A DNA stretch of 64,000 nucleotides, taken from positions 186,001 to 250,000 of the forward strand of contig JAJEAD010000011.1 of NCBI GenBank assembly GCA_022824305.1, given 5' to 3'. The notes under the pieces were generated by a model. The model was given only the letters and a program-made list of their open reading frames with translations, ran no database searches and was not told where the DNA came from. The position numbers and the translations under genes were made by a program. This DNA is from Gammaproteobacteria bacterium (GTDB lineage: Bacteria; Pseudomonadota; Gammaproteobacteria; HK1). Below, in pieces: positions 49,592 through 63,806 of the stretch (positions are counted from its first letter, which is position 1; every line of letters begins with the position of its first letter).

Positions 49592-50893
49592 ATGGAACGC
49601 CGCGCCGTGGAAGCAATGGGAGGGCCACTGGTGGCCGAGTTCGAGCGGCTCACGGACATCGTCGAGAACGGCTACTGCATGGGATGCGGGCTGTGCACCC
49701 AGGTGGTGGAGCCGGGCGCGATCGAGATGGGCTTCACCGGAAACGGTCAGATCCGGCCGCGCGCCCGACGTGCTCTCGAGCCCGGGGAGGAGGCGCGGAT
49801 CTGCCGCGTCTGCCCCGGCGTGTCGGTGAACGGACCTTTCGACGGCGCGCTCGAGCGGCCCGACGCGGTGTGGGGCGACCTGCGGCGGGTGGTGTCCGGT
49901 CACGCGGCCGATGCGGCGCTTCGTTTCCGCGCCTCCACCGGTGGAGTAATGACCGCGATCAACCGTTACCTGCTCGAAAGCGCACGGGTCGCGTTCGTGC
50001 TCCAGGTCGAGCCGGGCGGGGCGGATGCGCTCAGCTCCGATCCGGTGCTGGTGCGCGAGCCCGAACGCCTGCTGGACGGCGCCCAGTCACGCTACGGCGC
50101 GAGCGCTCCGCTCGCGGCCATCAGGGAGGCGCTGGCCCTCGGCGAGCGCTTCGCGGTGTCGCTCAAGCCCTGCGACATCGCGGGGGTGCGAAACCTGCAA
50201 CGCGAGGACGCCTGCGCGCGCGAGCTGATCGTCTTCACCCAGACGATGTTCTGCGGCACCGTGCCGAGCCGCGAGAGCAGCTTCGAATTCTTTCGCCGCC
50301 GCGGAGTCGATCCGCGACGCGAGCCGCCGAGCGCCTTCCAATGGCGGGGCAACGGGTGCCCCGGCCCGACGGTAGGGCAGACGGCGGACGGGCAGGTGCT
50401 GGAGGGCACCTACAACGAGCTGTGGAACGACAATCCCTGGACCACGCAGTACCGCTGCAAGATCTGCCCGGACGCGATCGGGCTGCAGGCCGACATCGCA
50501 ACCGGCGACACCTGGCCGGGAGGTGCGCCGGTAGGAGAGTCGGAGGGCACCAATGCGATCATCGCTCACACCGCGATCGGGCTGGAGGTGCTCGAGGCCT
50601 GCGAGCGAGAAGGTCGACTCGTGCTGCGCGCGGCCGAGCCTCGCTGGCTCGACTCGGTGCAGCCGCATCACGTCCGGCTGCGGCGCTCGTTCGCGGCGCG
50701 GGTGGAGGGCGCCTCGCTCGGCGGGCTGCCCACGCCGCGCTTCGAGGCGCTCGCCGCCGAGGCATGCGCCGCCGGACTGAGCGAGACGGAGCTCGCCGAT
50801 GCGTTTGGCGGCTCGTTGAAACGGGTTCGCGCCGGGCAGGGCGACGAGGCGGACACCTACGACGACTGGGTCGCGGTCGGTGCTCCACAGTGA
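49592..50893 (+). CDS. FrhB-like F420 hydrogenase/dehydrogenase beta-subunit family protein
   Basis: This 433-residue iron-sulfur flavoprotein has GYCMGCGLCTQVVEPGAIEMG with ICRVCPGVSVNGPF (4Fe-4S ligands), the flavin/F420 domain FRASTGGVMTAINRYLLES, SLKPCDIAGVRNL, and a second cluster TQYRCKICPDAIGLQADIATGDTWP. In many bacteria without F420 these proteins act as generic ferredoxin- or flavin-linked oxidoreductases or supply electrons to a partner. ATG 49592 precedes the motif region; upstream open frame is not used. The enoyl-CoA hydratase follows by about 30 bases. Confidence 0.82.
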   Translation: MERRAVEAMGGPLVAEFERLTDIVENGYCMGCGLCTQVVEPGAIEMGFTGNGQIRPRARRALEPGEEARICRVCPGVSVNGPFDGALERPDAVWGDLRRVVSGHAADAALRFRASTGGVMTAINRYLLESARVAFVLQVEPGGADALSSDPVLVREPERLLDGAQSRYGASAPLAAIREALALGERFAVSLKPCDIAGVRNLQREDACARELIVFTQTMFCGTVPSRESSFEFFRRRGVDPRREPPSAFQWRGNGCPGPTVGQTADGQVLEGTYNELWNDNPWTTQYRCKICPDAIGLQADIATGDTWPGGAPVGESEGTNAIIAHTAIGLEVLEACEREGRLVLRAAEPRWLDSVQPHHVRLRRSFAARVEGASLGGLPTPRFEALAAEACAAGLSETELADAFGGSLKRVRAGQGDEADTYDDWVAVGAPQ

Positions 50894-50924
50894 ATGGCGA
50901 GACAGGAAACCAGGGAGAAAGTGC

Positions 50925-51704
50925 ATGTCATCCAACGAAGTCCGGTACCGCAAGCGTGGTCACAGCGCGTGGATAACCTTGAATCGCCCCGAGGTGTTGA
51001 ATGCGGTCACCCCGGAGATGATCGGCACCCTGGGCGAGATCCTCGCGAACGCGAGAGACGATGACGACGTTCGCGTGCTGGTAATCACGGGCACCGGCCG
51101 CGGGTTTTGTCCGGGATTCGATATCAAGGTGTTTCGGGACATGGATCTGGACGCGACCTGGCGACTCGCCGATCGCATGATCGAGGTGTGGACCGCGGTG
51201 CGCACCTTTCCCAAGCCGACGATTGCCGCGCTGAACGGCGTGACCGCCGGCGGCGGCTTCGAGCTGGCGCTGAGCTGCGACCTCAGGATTGCCGCGAGCA
51301 ACGCAAGGATCGGCTCCTGCGAGGTGCGTATCAATCAGCCGACCACCAACGGCTCCAGCTACCTGCTGGCGAGGCTCATCGGCGAGAGCAAAGCAAAGGA
51401 GCTCTGCCTGACGGGGGACATCTGGAGTGCGGGTGAGGCGGAGCGGTTCGGCCTGGTCAATGCGATCGCCCCGCCCGAAGAGTTCGAGGACACGGTTCAG
51501 GGTTGGGCGGATCGCATTGCAAGCCGCGCTCCCATCGCGGTGCGGGCCGTCAAGGGCTTCTTCGAAAGGGGGCGAACCATGAGCGCGGATCAGGCAGTGC
51601 AGATGGAGGAGAAGGCCGCGATCGATTGCACGTTGACCGCGGATCAGCGCGAAGCCTTCACGGCATTCCTGGAGAAGCGGGAGCCCCGGTGGTCGAACAG
51701 CTGA
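50925..51704 (+). CDS. Enoyl-CoA hydratase/isomerase family protein
   Basis: This 259-residue crotonase-fold protein contains WITLNRPEVLNAVTPEM, ITGTGRGFCPGFDIK (oxyanion hole), KPTIAALNGVTAGGGFELALSCDLRIAASNARIG and the later FGLVNAIAP. The position of the second catalytic glutamate is occupied differently (INQPTTNGSSYLL), so isomerase or hydrolase activity is as likely as hydration. ATG 50925 follows AGGGAGAAAG. It is probably co-transcribed with the FrhB-like gene. Confidence 0.88.
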   Translation: MSSNEVRYRKRGHSAWITLNRPEVLNAVTPEMIGTLGEILANARDDDDVRVLVITGTGRGFCPGFDIKVFRDMDLDATWRLADRMIEVWTAVRTFPKPTIAALNGVTAGGGFELALSCDLRIAASNARIGSCEVRINQPTTNGSSYLLARLIGESKAKELCLTGDIWSAGEAERFGLVNAIAPPEEFEDTVQGWADRIASRAPIAVRAVKGFFERGRTMSADQAVQMEEKAAIDCTLTADQREAFTAFLEKREPRWSNS

Positions 51705-51773
51705 CGGCATGCCGCCGGCCCGACGCAGGGGCGCGGTCCGGTCACCCGCCGGTGGGGTCGGGAAGCGGGCGGG

Positions 51774-52133
51774 CTAGCGCCTCAGGATGTTGAGCACGTC
51801 CTCGAGCTCGACGCGGAGCTGGCGGATGATCTGCTGGCTCTGCGTCACGTCCTCGCGCGCTTCCTCGCCCGACAGGCGCTGGCGAGCCCCGCCGATGGTG
51901 AAACCGTGCTCGTAGAGCAGGCTTCGAATCTGCCGGATGAGAATGACGTCCTGACGCTGATAGTAGCGCCGGTTGCCCCGGCGCTTGAGCGGCTTGAGGT
52001 GCGGAAACTCCTGTTCCCAGTAGCGCAGAACGTGAGGCTTGACCCCGCAGAGATCGCTGACCTCGCCGATGGTGAAGTAGCGTTTGCCCGGAATTGCCGG
52101 AAGGTCGCTACTGTTGCTGGTTGGATCCAGCAT
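51774..52133 (-). CDS. MerR-family transcriptional regulator next to ihfA
   Basis: This 119-residue protein has the MerR helix-turn-helix [45 protein letters not shown], followed by a short dimerisation helix. The effector-binding domain is minimal. It overlaps ihfA by 26 bases. This pheT-ihfA-MerR order is a conserved gammaproteobacterial arrangement. Targets are not known. Confidence 0.9.
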   Translation of the reverse strand: MLDPTSNSSDLPAIPGKRYFTIGEVSDLCGVKPHVLRYWEQEFPHLKPLKRRGNRRYYQRQDVILIRQIRSLLYEHGFTIGGARQRLSGEEAREDVTQSQQIIRQLRVELEDVLNILRR

Positions 52134-52413
52134 AGGCTTCTACTCGTGCCTTGAGTTTCTGTCCGGGGCGGAAGGTGACCACCCGACGTGCCGTGATGGG
52201 TATCTCCTCGCCGGTCTTCGGGTTGCGCCCGGGGCGCTCGTTCTTGTTGCGCAGGTCGAAGTTGCCGAATCCGGAGAGCTTCACCTGGTCTCCCGATTCG
52301 AGCGCCCCGCGAACCTCTTCGAAGAAGAGCTCCACGAGCTCCTTCGCCTCCCGCTTGTTGAGGCCCAGCTCCTCGTAGAGCCGTTCCGCCATGTCGGCCT
52401 TGGTCAGTGCCAC
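52108..52413 (-). CDS. ihfA: Integration host factor alpha subunit IhfA
   Basis: The 101-residue protein [92 protein letters not shown] is unmistakable IhfA. It bends DNA at specific sites together with IhfB. Start is GTG 52413, one base after the pheT stop, so expression is tied to pheST. Confidence 0.97.
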   Translation of the reverse strand: MALTKADMAERLYEELGLNKREAKELVELFFEEVRGALESGDQVKLSGFGNFDLRNKNERPGRNPKTGEEIPITARRVVTFRPGQKLKARVEAYAGSNQQQ

Positions 52414-52414
52414 T

Positions 52415-56276
<3,862 letters not shown>

Positions 56277-56288
56277 CAGCTCATCTCC

Positions 56289-56489
56289 TCAGCTATGGGG
56301 CATCATGGCATGCAGCCGGGGCGCATCCGAGTCGGATGCGAAGCTCGCCGGCGTACGAAGATGGCGCTTCCGCTTCGAGCGCTTGGGCGTCAGGTAGTGG
56401 CGTCGATAGGACTTGATCCGCTTGAAGCGCCCACTTCCGGTGCGCTTGAATCGCTTGGCCGCACCGCGCCTGGTCTTGAGTTTGGGCAT
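56289..56489 (-). CDS. rpmI: 50S ribosomal protein L35
   Basis: The 66-residue protein [45 protein letters not shown] is L35, with a slightly variable C-terminal tail. The start at 56489 is set by the family N-terminus; a long upstream open frame is a shadow. It lies between infC and rplT. Confidence 0.96.
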   Translation of the reverse strand: MPKLKTRRGAAKRFKRTGSGRFKRIKSYRRHYLTPKRSKRKRHLRTPASFASDSDAPRLHAMMPHS

Positions 56490-56533
56490 CTGCTGCTGTG
56501 CTCCGATTGGCATTGGGGGTCGGGAACCAGGAC

Positions 56534-57049
56534 TCACTTGCGCGGGGTCAGCACCATGGAAAGCCGCCGCCCCTCCAGCTTGGGGTACTGCTCTACCTTC
56601 GCCAGCTCGTCGAGATCGGATTCGACGCGCTCGAGGAGGCGGTGTCCCAGATCCTGATGCCGCATCTCCCGTCCCCTGAACCACAGGGTGACCTTGGTCT
56701 TGTCCCCGTGCCGGAGAAAGCGCCTGAGATTCCTGAGCTTCGTCTGATAGTCGCCCTCTTCGGTTCCCGGTCGAAACTTGACTTCCTTGAGTTGTATCTG
56801 CTGCTGCTTGCGTTTCGCGGCCTGGCGTTTCTTGTTCTGCTGGAAGAGATACTTCCCGTAGTCCATCAGTCGGCACACGGGCGGATCCGACATCGGCGAG
56901 ATCTCGACCAGATCCAGCCCGGCGGCCCGCGCGTGGTCGAGTGCAGCTTCCTTGCTCATGACGCCGAGGTTCTCCCCGTTGTCGGTTATGAGGCGCATCT
57001 CCGGCGCCATGATGTCGTCGTTCACTCGACTCTTCTTTTCTGAAGCGAT
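56534..57049 (-). CDS. infC: Translation initiation factor IF-3, non-canonical ATC start
   Basis: This 171-residue protein shows [48 protein letters not shown], the basic linker, [23 protein letters not shown] and [15 protein letters not shown], all diagnostic for IF-3. The first conventional start (GTG 57025) has no ribosome-binding site. Eight codons upstream an ATC at 57049 lies six bases after a strong GGAGGA (57061-57056). Initiation at AUU/AUC/AUA is the known autoregulatory trait of infC, because IF-3 rejects such codons. thrS, the usual upstream neighbour, is absent. Confidence 0.93.
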   Translation of the reverse strand: MASEKKSRVNDDIMAPEMRLITDNGENLGVMSKEAALDHARAAGLDLVEISPMSDPPVCRLMDYGKYLFQQNKKRQAAKRKQQQIQLKEVKFRPGTEEGDYQTKLRNLRRFLRHGDKTKVTLWFRGREMRHQDLGHRLLERVESDLDELAKVEQYPKLEGRRLSMVLTPRK

Positions 57050-57521
57050 AACCAGTCCTCCAAACCTCCAAACATGGCGAAACCGTTCGCAGGACGAACG
57101 GAGTCGGATTCCCGCCGAACGGCGGGAGGCGAATCATAAGACCGAAGGATCCGGGACTCAACCCCGATGGCGGCGGGAACCATTGATTTTTCAGGCATTT
57201 CCCCGGACCCCGCCTCGGGGTCGGGAGTCGCGCCCGCGCGAATCCGAGGCAGCGGCGCGGAGTCGCCCACTTGGTCTCCAAGCTTTTGAAAAGGGGGAAT
57301 TTTTCGAGCGCCGTGAACACCCCGGTCCCTGCTCGGGGCGGTCCGGGAACATCCGCCTCTCCCCGCCCGGGTCACGGCGCTCAGGCGCCCCACCGTGCCC
57401 TCGGGTTCCGGCAAAGCGGCACGGATCCGCCTCGCAGGTCAGAAGGCGTACAATTGGGAGATCAGATAATCGGTCGCGAAAACAAGCAGATGCCGCATCG
57501 CGGGCGGGCGTCGACAGACTC
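57050..57521. other. infC leader with two hairpins, divergent from CHAD gene
   Basis: No gene is supported in these 472 bp. Just upstream of infC are two perfect hairpins: CCGTTCG/CGAACGG at 57083-57101 (five-base loop) and CCCGCC/GGCGGG at 57111-57126 (GAAC loop). The infC Shine-Dalgarno is at 57056-57061. The hairpins probably belong to the 5' untranslated leader of the infC operon and may shape its translational control. The plus-strand side must hold the promoter of the CHAD-ParA pair. A poly-A/T patch (TTTTGAAAAGGGGGAATTTTT) lies near 57282-57302. Confidence 0.5.
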
Positions 57522-59015
57522 TTGAAACCCTTGGAGCTCATTCCGCCTCCGGGCACTTCCGCGGACCGCCTCGCGGACCGGCTCGGCGCGCTCGGGAGAG
57601 TGCGGTTGGAGGCCGCGCGGCGGATTCGCAGCACGCTCCTGGATCGGGCGGACGGCGTCCTGCGCGAGCGGGGCATCACGCTGGAGTGGCAGGCGACGCC
57701 GGAGGGGCACCGCCTGGCGTGGAGAGACGGGCCCCTCAATTCTGTCTCGATTCCGCTCTCGGCCCCCCCGCCCCGACATGTCGCGCACCTGCCCGAAGGC
57801 GTCCTCCGCCGGCGCCTTCAGCACAGCGTGGGCCACGGCGACCTCGTCGAGGTGGCGAGCGTCCGGGGCTCGAGCCGTCGCGTACGCCTGATCGACCGCG
57901 AGGAGAAGACGCTCTGCAGCGTGAGTGTGGAACGGGCCGCCGCGCTGAGCCCGAACGGAGCGCGACCCCTGCGCCTTGAGGATCGTGTGCGCGTGGTCCC
58001 GGTGAAGGGCTACGAAGGGCTGGCCAGGCGCATCGCCGCCCACCTCGCGGAACAGCCGGGCTGGAAGGCGAGTCCGGAGGGGCTCTACGAAGAGGCGGCG
58101 CGCCGCACGGGCGGAGACGCCCGAGCGCGGCTGAAGGCTCGAATCTCCGACCTTCTGCGTACCATGGAGCATCACCGCGGGGCCATCGATCCGCGAGGAG
58201 ACCCGGAGGAGCTTCATGATTTCCGGGTGTGTCTGCGCCGCATACGCACGCTCTTCGCGCAGATCGAGCCATCGACCGCCTCCAGCGCGGTAGCACTGGA
58301 ACTGAAGTGGCTGGGACAGGTTTCCGGAGCGGCAAGGGACCTCGACGTGCAGGCGGAAGACCTGTGGCGCACCTTGCGCGAGAGTTGCACGCACCACGGC
58401 CCCGCGCACGCGAGAATCGAGGAGCTCATCGAAGAGCACCGGCACGAGGCGCATCGCGGACTCGCCGATGCGCTGGCATCCCGGCGCTACGCACGGCTGC
58501 TGCGCGCGGCACGGGACGCGCTGCGAAAGGAAGGTCCCCGGCCCCGCGGGCCGGACGGCGACGACGCTCCGGCCCGACCTCCGCTCAGCGCGGCGAAGCT
58601 CTATCGAAAGGCGCTGCGCCAGGGACGCGGCCTCGGACCTCGCGACCCCGACGAACGTTTCCACCGCTTGCGCAAGACCCTCAAGAAGCTCCGCTACCTG
58701 CTGGAAGCGGGGCCGGCACGAGAAGATGCGCGGCGAGGAGACGACGCGCTGAAGTCGCTCAAGGGCATGCAGACGATCCTGGGCGACCTCAACGACGTCA
58801 GCGTGCAGAGGGAGCTGCTCGAGTGGCTGCGGCGCGAGCTCGAAGGCGAGACTCCCGCCGGCCTCCATGGATGCGTCGACGAGCTCGTCGCCCTGGCCGA
58901 GGAGCGCCGCCGCGCGCTCAAGACCGATTTCGCCCGACACTTCGGGAGCCTCGCCTCCAGCGCCGCGCTCCGAAGCCTGCTCGAGGCGGAAAGAGGGTCG
59001 AAGGCGGCCTCGTGA
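57522..59015 (+). CDS. CHAD-domain protein
   Basis: This protein of about 497 residues has a C-terminal CHAD domain (about residues 205-490) made of two helical repeats, each opening with the His/Arg-rich signature: LHDFRVCLRRIRTLFAQIE and FHRLRKTLKKLRYLLEAG. CHAD domains bind polyphosphate through these basic residues and localise to polyphosphate granules. The N-terminal ~200 residues are not recognised. The start is uncertain: TTG 57522 (LKPLELIPPPGTSADRL) is the first plausible codon, with TTG 57531 as alternative, both with weak ribosome-binding sites. The stop overlaps the ParA start (GTGA). Confidence 0.82.
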   Translation: MKPLELIPPPGTSADRLADRLGALGRVRLEAARRIRSTLLDRADGVLRERGITLEWQATPEGHRLAWRDGPLNSVSIPLSAPPPRHVAHLPEGVLRRRLQHSVGHGDLVEVASVRGSSRRVRLIDREEKTLCSVSVERAAALSPNGARPLRLEDRVRVVPVKGYEGLARRIAAHLAEQPGWKASPEGLYEEAARRTGGDARARLKARISDLLRTMEHHRGAIDPRGDPEELHDFRVCLRRIRTLFAQIEPSTASSAVALELKWLGQVSGAARDLDVQAEDLWRTLRESCTHHGPAHARIEELIEEHRHEAHRGLADALASRRYARLLRAARDALRKEGPRPRGPDGDDAPARPPLSAAKLYRKALRQGRGLGPRDPDERFHRLRKTLKKLRYLLEAGPAREDARRGDDALKSLKGMQTILGDLNDVSVQRELLEWLRRELEGETPAGLHGCVDELVALAEERRRALKTDFARHFGSLASSAALRSLLEAERGSKAAS

Positions 59016-59764
59016 CCATCATTGCCGCCTTCAGCATCAAGGGCGGGGTCGGCAAGTCCACCGCGGCGGCCAACCTCGCCTACCTCGCCGCGCGAGCGGG
59101 AAAGGCAACCCTGCTCTTCGACCTCGATCCGCAGGGGGCGGCAAGCTACTTTTTCCGAATCCGGCCGAAGGTCAAGGGCGGGGTGGAAGGGTTGCTCGGC
59201 GGAGAGCAACGCCTCCAGAAGCGCATCAAGGGAAGCGATTTCGAAAACCTCGACCTCCTGCCCGCCGACCTCTCCTACCGTCACTTCGATCTCGCCTTCG
59301 ACGACATGAAGAAGCGCCGGAGCCGGCTGCGCAAGATGCTCTCTCCGCTCGGCGCCCACTACGATTTCGTGTTTCTCGACTGTCCGCCCAACCTCACTCT
59401 GCTCGCCGAGAACGTCTTTCGGGCCGCCGACGCCCTGCTCGTGCCCCTGATTCCCACCCCCCTCTCCGTGCGCACTCTGGAGCAGCTCCATGCCTTCCTC
59501 GACGAGGACGGGAAGGGACCGAAGCTGCTGCCCTTCTTCTCGATGGTCGATGCACGGAAGAAACTGCATCGGCAGGTGATGGATTCCCTGCCCCGGAGCT
59601 TCCCCGAAGTGCTCGCCACCCGCATCCCCTACCTGGTGCAGGCGGAGTGGATGGCGACGCAGCGCGCGCCCATCAACAGCTTCGCGCCCCGCTCCCGTCT
59701 CGCCGCCGCGTTCGAGGAGCTCTGGGCGGAAGTCGCGGCACGCTGCGAGGTGCGGTGGTGGTAG
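59012..59764 (+). CDS. ParA/MinD-family ATPase coupled to CHAD gene
   Basis: This 250-residue ATPase has the deviant Walker A KGGVGKSTAAANLAYLA, switch LLFDLDPQGAAS and FLDCPPNLTLLAENVF. Such ATPases position plasmids, chromosomes or protein cargos on the nucleoid or membrane. No ParB-like gene or centromere-like repeat is near. Instead the gene overlaps the CHAD gene by four bases (GTG 59012), implying that the CHAD protein is its partner. The stop lies within the 3' end of the convergent tRNA-Val gene. Confidence 0.88.
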   Translation: MTIIAAFSIKGGVGKSTAAANLAYLAARAGKATLLFDLDPQGAASYFFRIRPKVKGGVEGLLGGEQRLQKRIKGSDFENLDLLPADLSYRHFDLAFDDMKKRRSRLRKMLSPLGAHYDFVFLDCPPNLTLLAENVFRAADALLVPLIPTPLSVRTLEQLHAFLDEDGKGPKLLPFFSMVDARKKLHRQVMDSLPRSFPEVLATRIPYLVQAEWMATQRAPINSFAPRSRLAAAFEELWAEVAARCEVRWW

Positions 59765-59833
59765 GCGCGAGTGGAGTCGAACCACCGACCACTACCATGT
59801 CAAGGTAGTGCTCTACCGCTGAGCTACGCGCCT
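59759..59833 (-). tRNA. tRNA-Val (anticodon GAC)
   Basis: A 75-base cloverleaf on the minus strand with acceptor AGGCGCG paired to CGCGCCT, D-arm GCTCAGCGGTAGAGC, anticodon stem CTACC/GGTAG with loop TTGACAT (anticodon GAC) and T-loop GTTCGACTC. CCA is encoded at 59761-59759, inside the end of the convergent ParA gene. Confidence 0.95.
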
Positions 59834-59924
59834 GCGCAGCGCAGAAGATAACCATTCCCCGTAGCGCCCGCAACAAAGGCGTCGCGGGCGCCGGGTCGGG
59901 GATGCGGCGCCTCGATTCGCGCGT

Positions 59925-61976
<2,052 letters not shown>

Positions 61977-62051
61977 CGCTCCCTTGCTCGCCTAAGCGAT
62001 CCACCCTCGCGTATATTACGCGACCCCTCGTGACGGAGTTGGCATCGAGCC

Positions 62052-63254
62052 ATGTCCATCGACCTCGCCGATCGTGTCCGCAGCCTGAAGCCCTCCGCCA
62101 CCCTGGCGGTGAGCGCCCGTTCGGCCGAGCTGAAGGCGCAGGGCCGGGACATCATCGCGCTGGGGGCGGGCGAGCCCGACTTCGACACTCCCGAGCACAT
62201 CAAGGAGGCGGCCCGGGCGGCCATCGACGCCGGCGACACCAAGTACACCCTGAGTGACGGCACTCCGGCGCTGCGCGAGGCGATCTGCCGCAAGCTCGCC
62301 CGGCAGAACGGCCTCGACTACGAGCCGAGCCAGGTCGTGGTGTCCAACGGCGCGAAGCACTCCCTCATCAACGTGCTCCTCGCGCTGGTAGGCCCGGGAG
62401 ACGAGGTCATCGTGCCCGCTCCGTACTGGGTTTCCTACCCCGACATGGTCAAGCTCGCGCAGGGGGTGCCGGTCATCATCAGAGCCGGCATCGAGACCGG
62501 ATTCAAGGTCACGCCGGAGCAGCTCGAGGCGGCCATCACCCCCCAGACCCGCCTGCTCATGCTGAACAGCCCTTCCAACCCCACCGGCGTGTGCTACTCG
62601 CGAGCAGACTGGGAACGCCTCGGAGAAGTGCTGCGCCGCCACCCGCGCGTGGCGATCGCGAGCGACGACATCTACGAGCTCATCTACTGGGACGAAGAGC
62701 CCTTCTCCAACATCGTGATGGCCTGCCCCGATCTCTACGAGCGTACCGTGATCGTCAACGGCGTCTCCAAGGGCTACGCGATGACCGGCTGGCGGATCGG
62801 ATACACCGCCGCGAGTCCCGAGATAACGGGCGCGATGAAGAAGATCCAGGGCCAGATGACCTCGAACGCCTCCTCCATCTCGCAGGCCGCCGCCGTCGCC
62901 GCGCTCGACGGAGACCATGGCTGCGTGCGCGACATGGTCGAGGTCTTCCGGCAGCGCCACGATTTCGTCGTCGAGCGCCTCAACCGGGGGAACGGAGTGC
63001 GCTGCCTCGAAGCCCAGGGCGCCTTCTACGCCTTCCCCGACGTGCGCGGCGCCATCGAGGCGCTGGACGGCATCGACAACGACATCGAGCTGGCGTCCCA
63101 CCTCATCGAGGGGTGCGGCGTGGCGCTGGTGCCGGGCACCGCGTTCGGCTCCCCCGGATACCTGCGCCTGTCCTACGCCACCGCCATGGAGGAGCTCGAG
63201 CAGGCGATGGACCGCCTCGACCAGGCGCTGTCGAGCGGGTCGGCCACGGGATGA
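62052..63254 (+). CDS. Class I aspartate/aromatic aminotransferase
   Basis: This 400-residue fold type I PLP enzyme of the I-gamma aspartate aminotransferase group begins LADRVRSLKPSATLAVSARSAELKAQGRDIIALGAGEPDFDTPEHIKEAA. It carries YTLSDGTPALREAI, VSNGAKHSLINVL, NSPSNPTGVCYS (Asn, Pro), SDDIYELIYWD (Asp), NGVSKGYAMTGWRIGY (PLP Lys) and a C-terminal YLRLSYATAMEEL (Arg). It transfers the amino group between aspartate and 2-oxoglutarate; prephenate use is also known in the group. Confidence 0.93.
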   Translation: MSIDLADRVRSLKPSATLAVSARSAELKAQGRDIIALGAGEPDFDTPEHIKEAARAAIDAGDTKYTLSDGTPALREAICRKLARQNGLDYEPSQVVVSNGAKHSLINVLLALVGPGDEVIVPAPYWVSYPDMVKLAQGVPVIIRAGIETGFKVTPEQLEAAITPQTRLLMLNSPSNPTGVCYSRADWERLGEVLRRHPRVAIASDDIYELIYWDEEPFSNIVMACPDLYERTVIVNGVSKGYAMTGWRIGYTAASPEITGAMKKIQGQMTSNASSISQAAAVAALDGDHGCVRDMVEVFRQRHDFVVERLNRGNGVRCLEAQGAFYAFPDVRGAIEALDGIDNDIELASHLIEGCGVALVPGTAFGSPGYLRLSYATAMEELEQAMDRLDQALSSGSATG

Positions 63255-63541
63255 GCGACGAACCCCGCCGGTGCCTTGAGGCTGATCGCTCCTGGTGAAG
63301 GCGGCGTCGGAGGTGCGCCCGGCCGCCTCGAACCGGCGTGCAGCATCAGGAACGGCGCCAAGCGGGTGATCCGCGGTCGAGACGCCTTGCGGCACCACAT
63401 CGACGCAGCTCGGAAGGCGGGACATCCCTGCACTTTCGAATGCGTGCACCGCCAGCCGAACCCCAACCTGGCGCAGAGCCTCGGACATACGCCCCGGCAC
63501 CGCGCAAGACGCCCGCCTGCGAGTCGTCGGGGAGGGTGAAG
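63255..63541. other. Gene-free region between aminotransferase and tRNA-Asn
   Basis: Short frames cross these 287 bp on both strands but none shows a family motif or a good start. No repeats or clear terminator were seen. The last bases lead into the tRNA-Asn promoter. Confidence 0.4.
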
Positions 63542-63571
63542 TTGACCGACAACTTTCCCTGCCGGTAGTAT
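63542..63571 (+). promoter_or_regulatory. Promoter of tRNA-Asn
   Basis: TTGACC (63542-63547), an 18-base spacer and TAGTAT (63566-63571) form a good sigma70-type promoter. The tRNA begins 15 bases after the -10 box. Confidence 0.65.
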
Positions 63572-63585
63572 GCGTGGCTCACCGA

Positions 63586-63661
63586 TCCTCGGTAGCTCAG
63601 TTGGTAGAGCGGGTGACTGTTAATCACTAGGTCGGCGGTTCGAGCCCGTCCCGGGGAGCCA
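63586..63661 (+). tRNA. tRNA-Asn (anticodon GTT)
   Basis: A 76-base cloverleaf closely resembling E. coli tRNA-Asn: acceptor TCCTCGG with CCGGGGA, D-arm GCTCAGTTGGTAGAGC, anticodon loop CTGTTAA (GTT), T-loop GTTCGAGCC, and encoded CCA at 63659-63661. Confidence 0.96.
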
Positions 63662-63806
63662 TTCATGACAGGGGGTTATGTCAGCTCTCGAATTGACCTG
63701 CAATCTCCGAGTCACCACCAGGTCACCGAATGGAAGACCTGGTGGCGGTCGCTCCGACCCCTGTAACCAAGCGAATCGAGCATGGTCCTGGCGAAATCCC
63801 CAGGCC

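Noticed and set aside
56952-57521. Extension of the CHAD protein upstream through the infC leader
   Set aside because: The extra frame overlaps infC in antisense, has no family similarity and no start signal; the protein reads convincingly only from about 57522.
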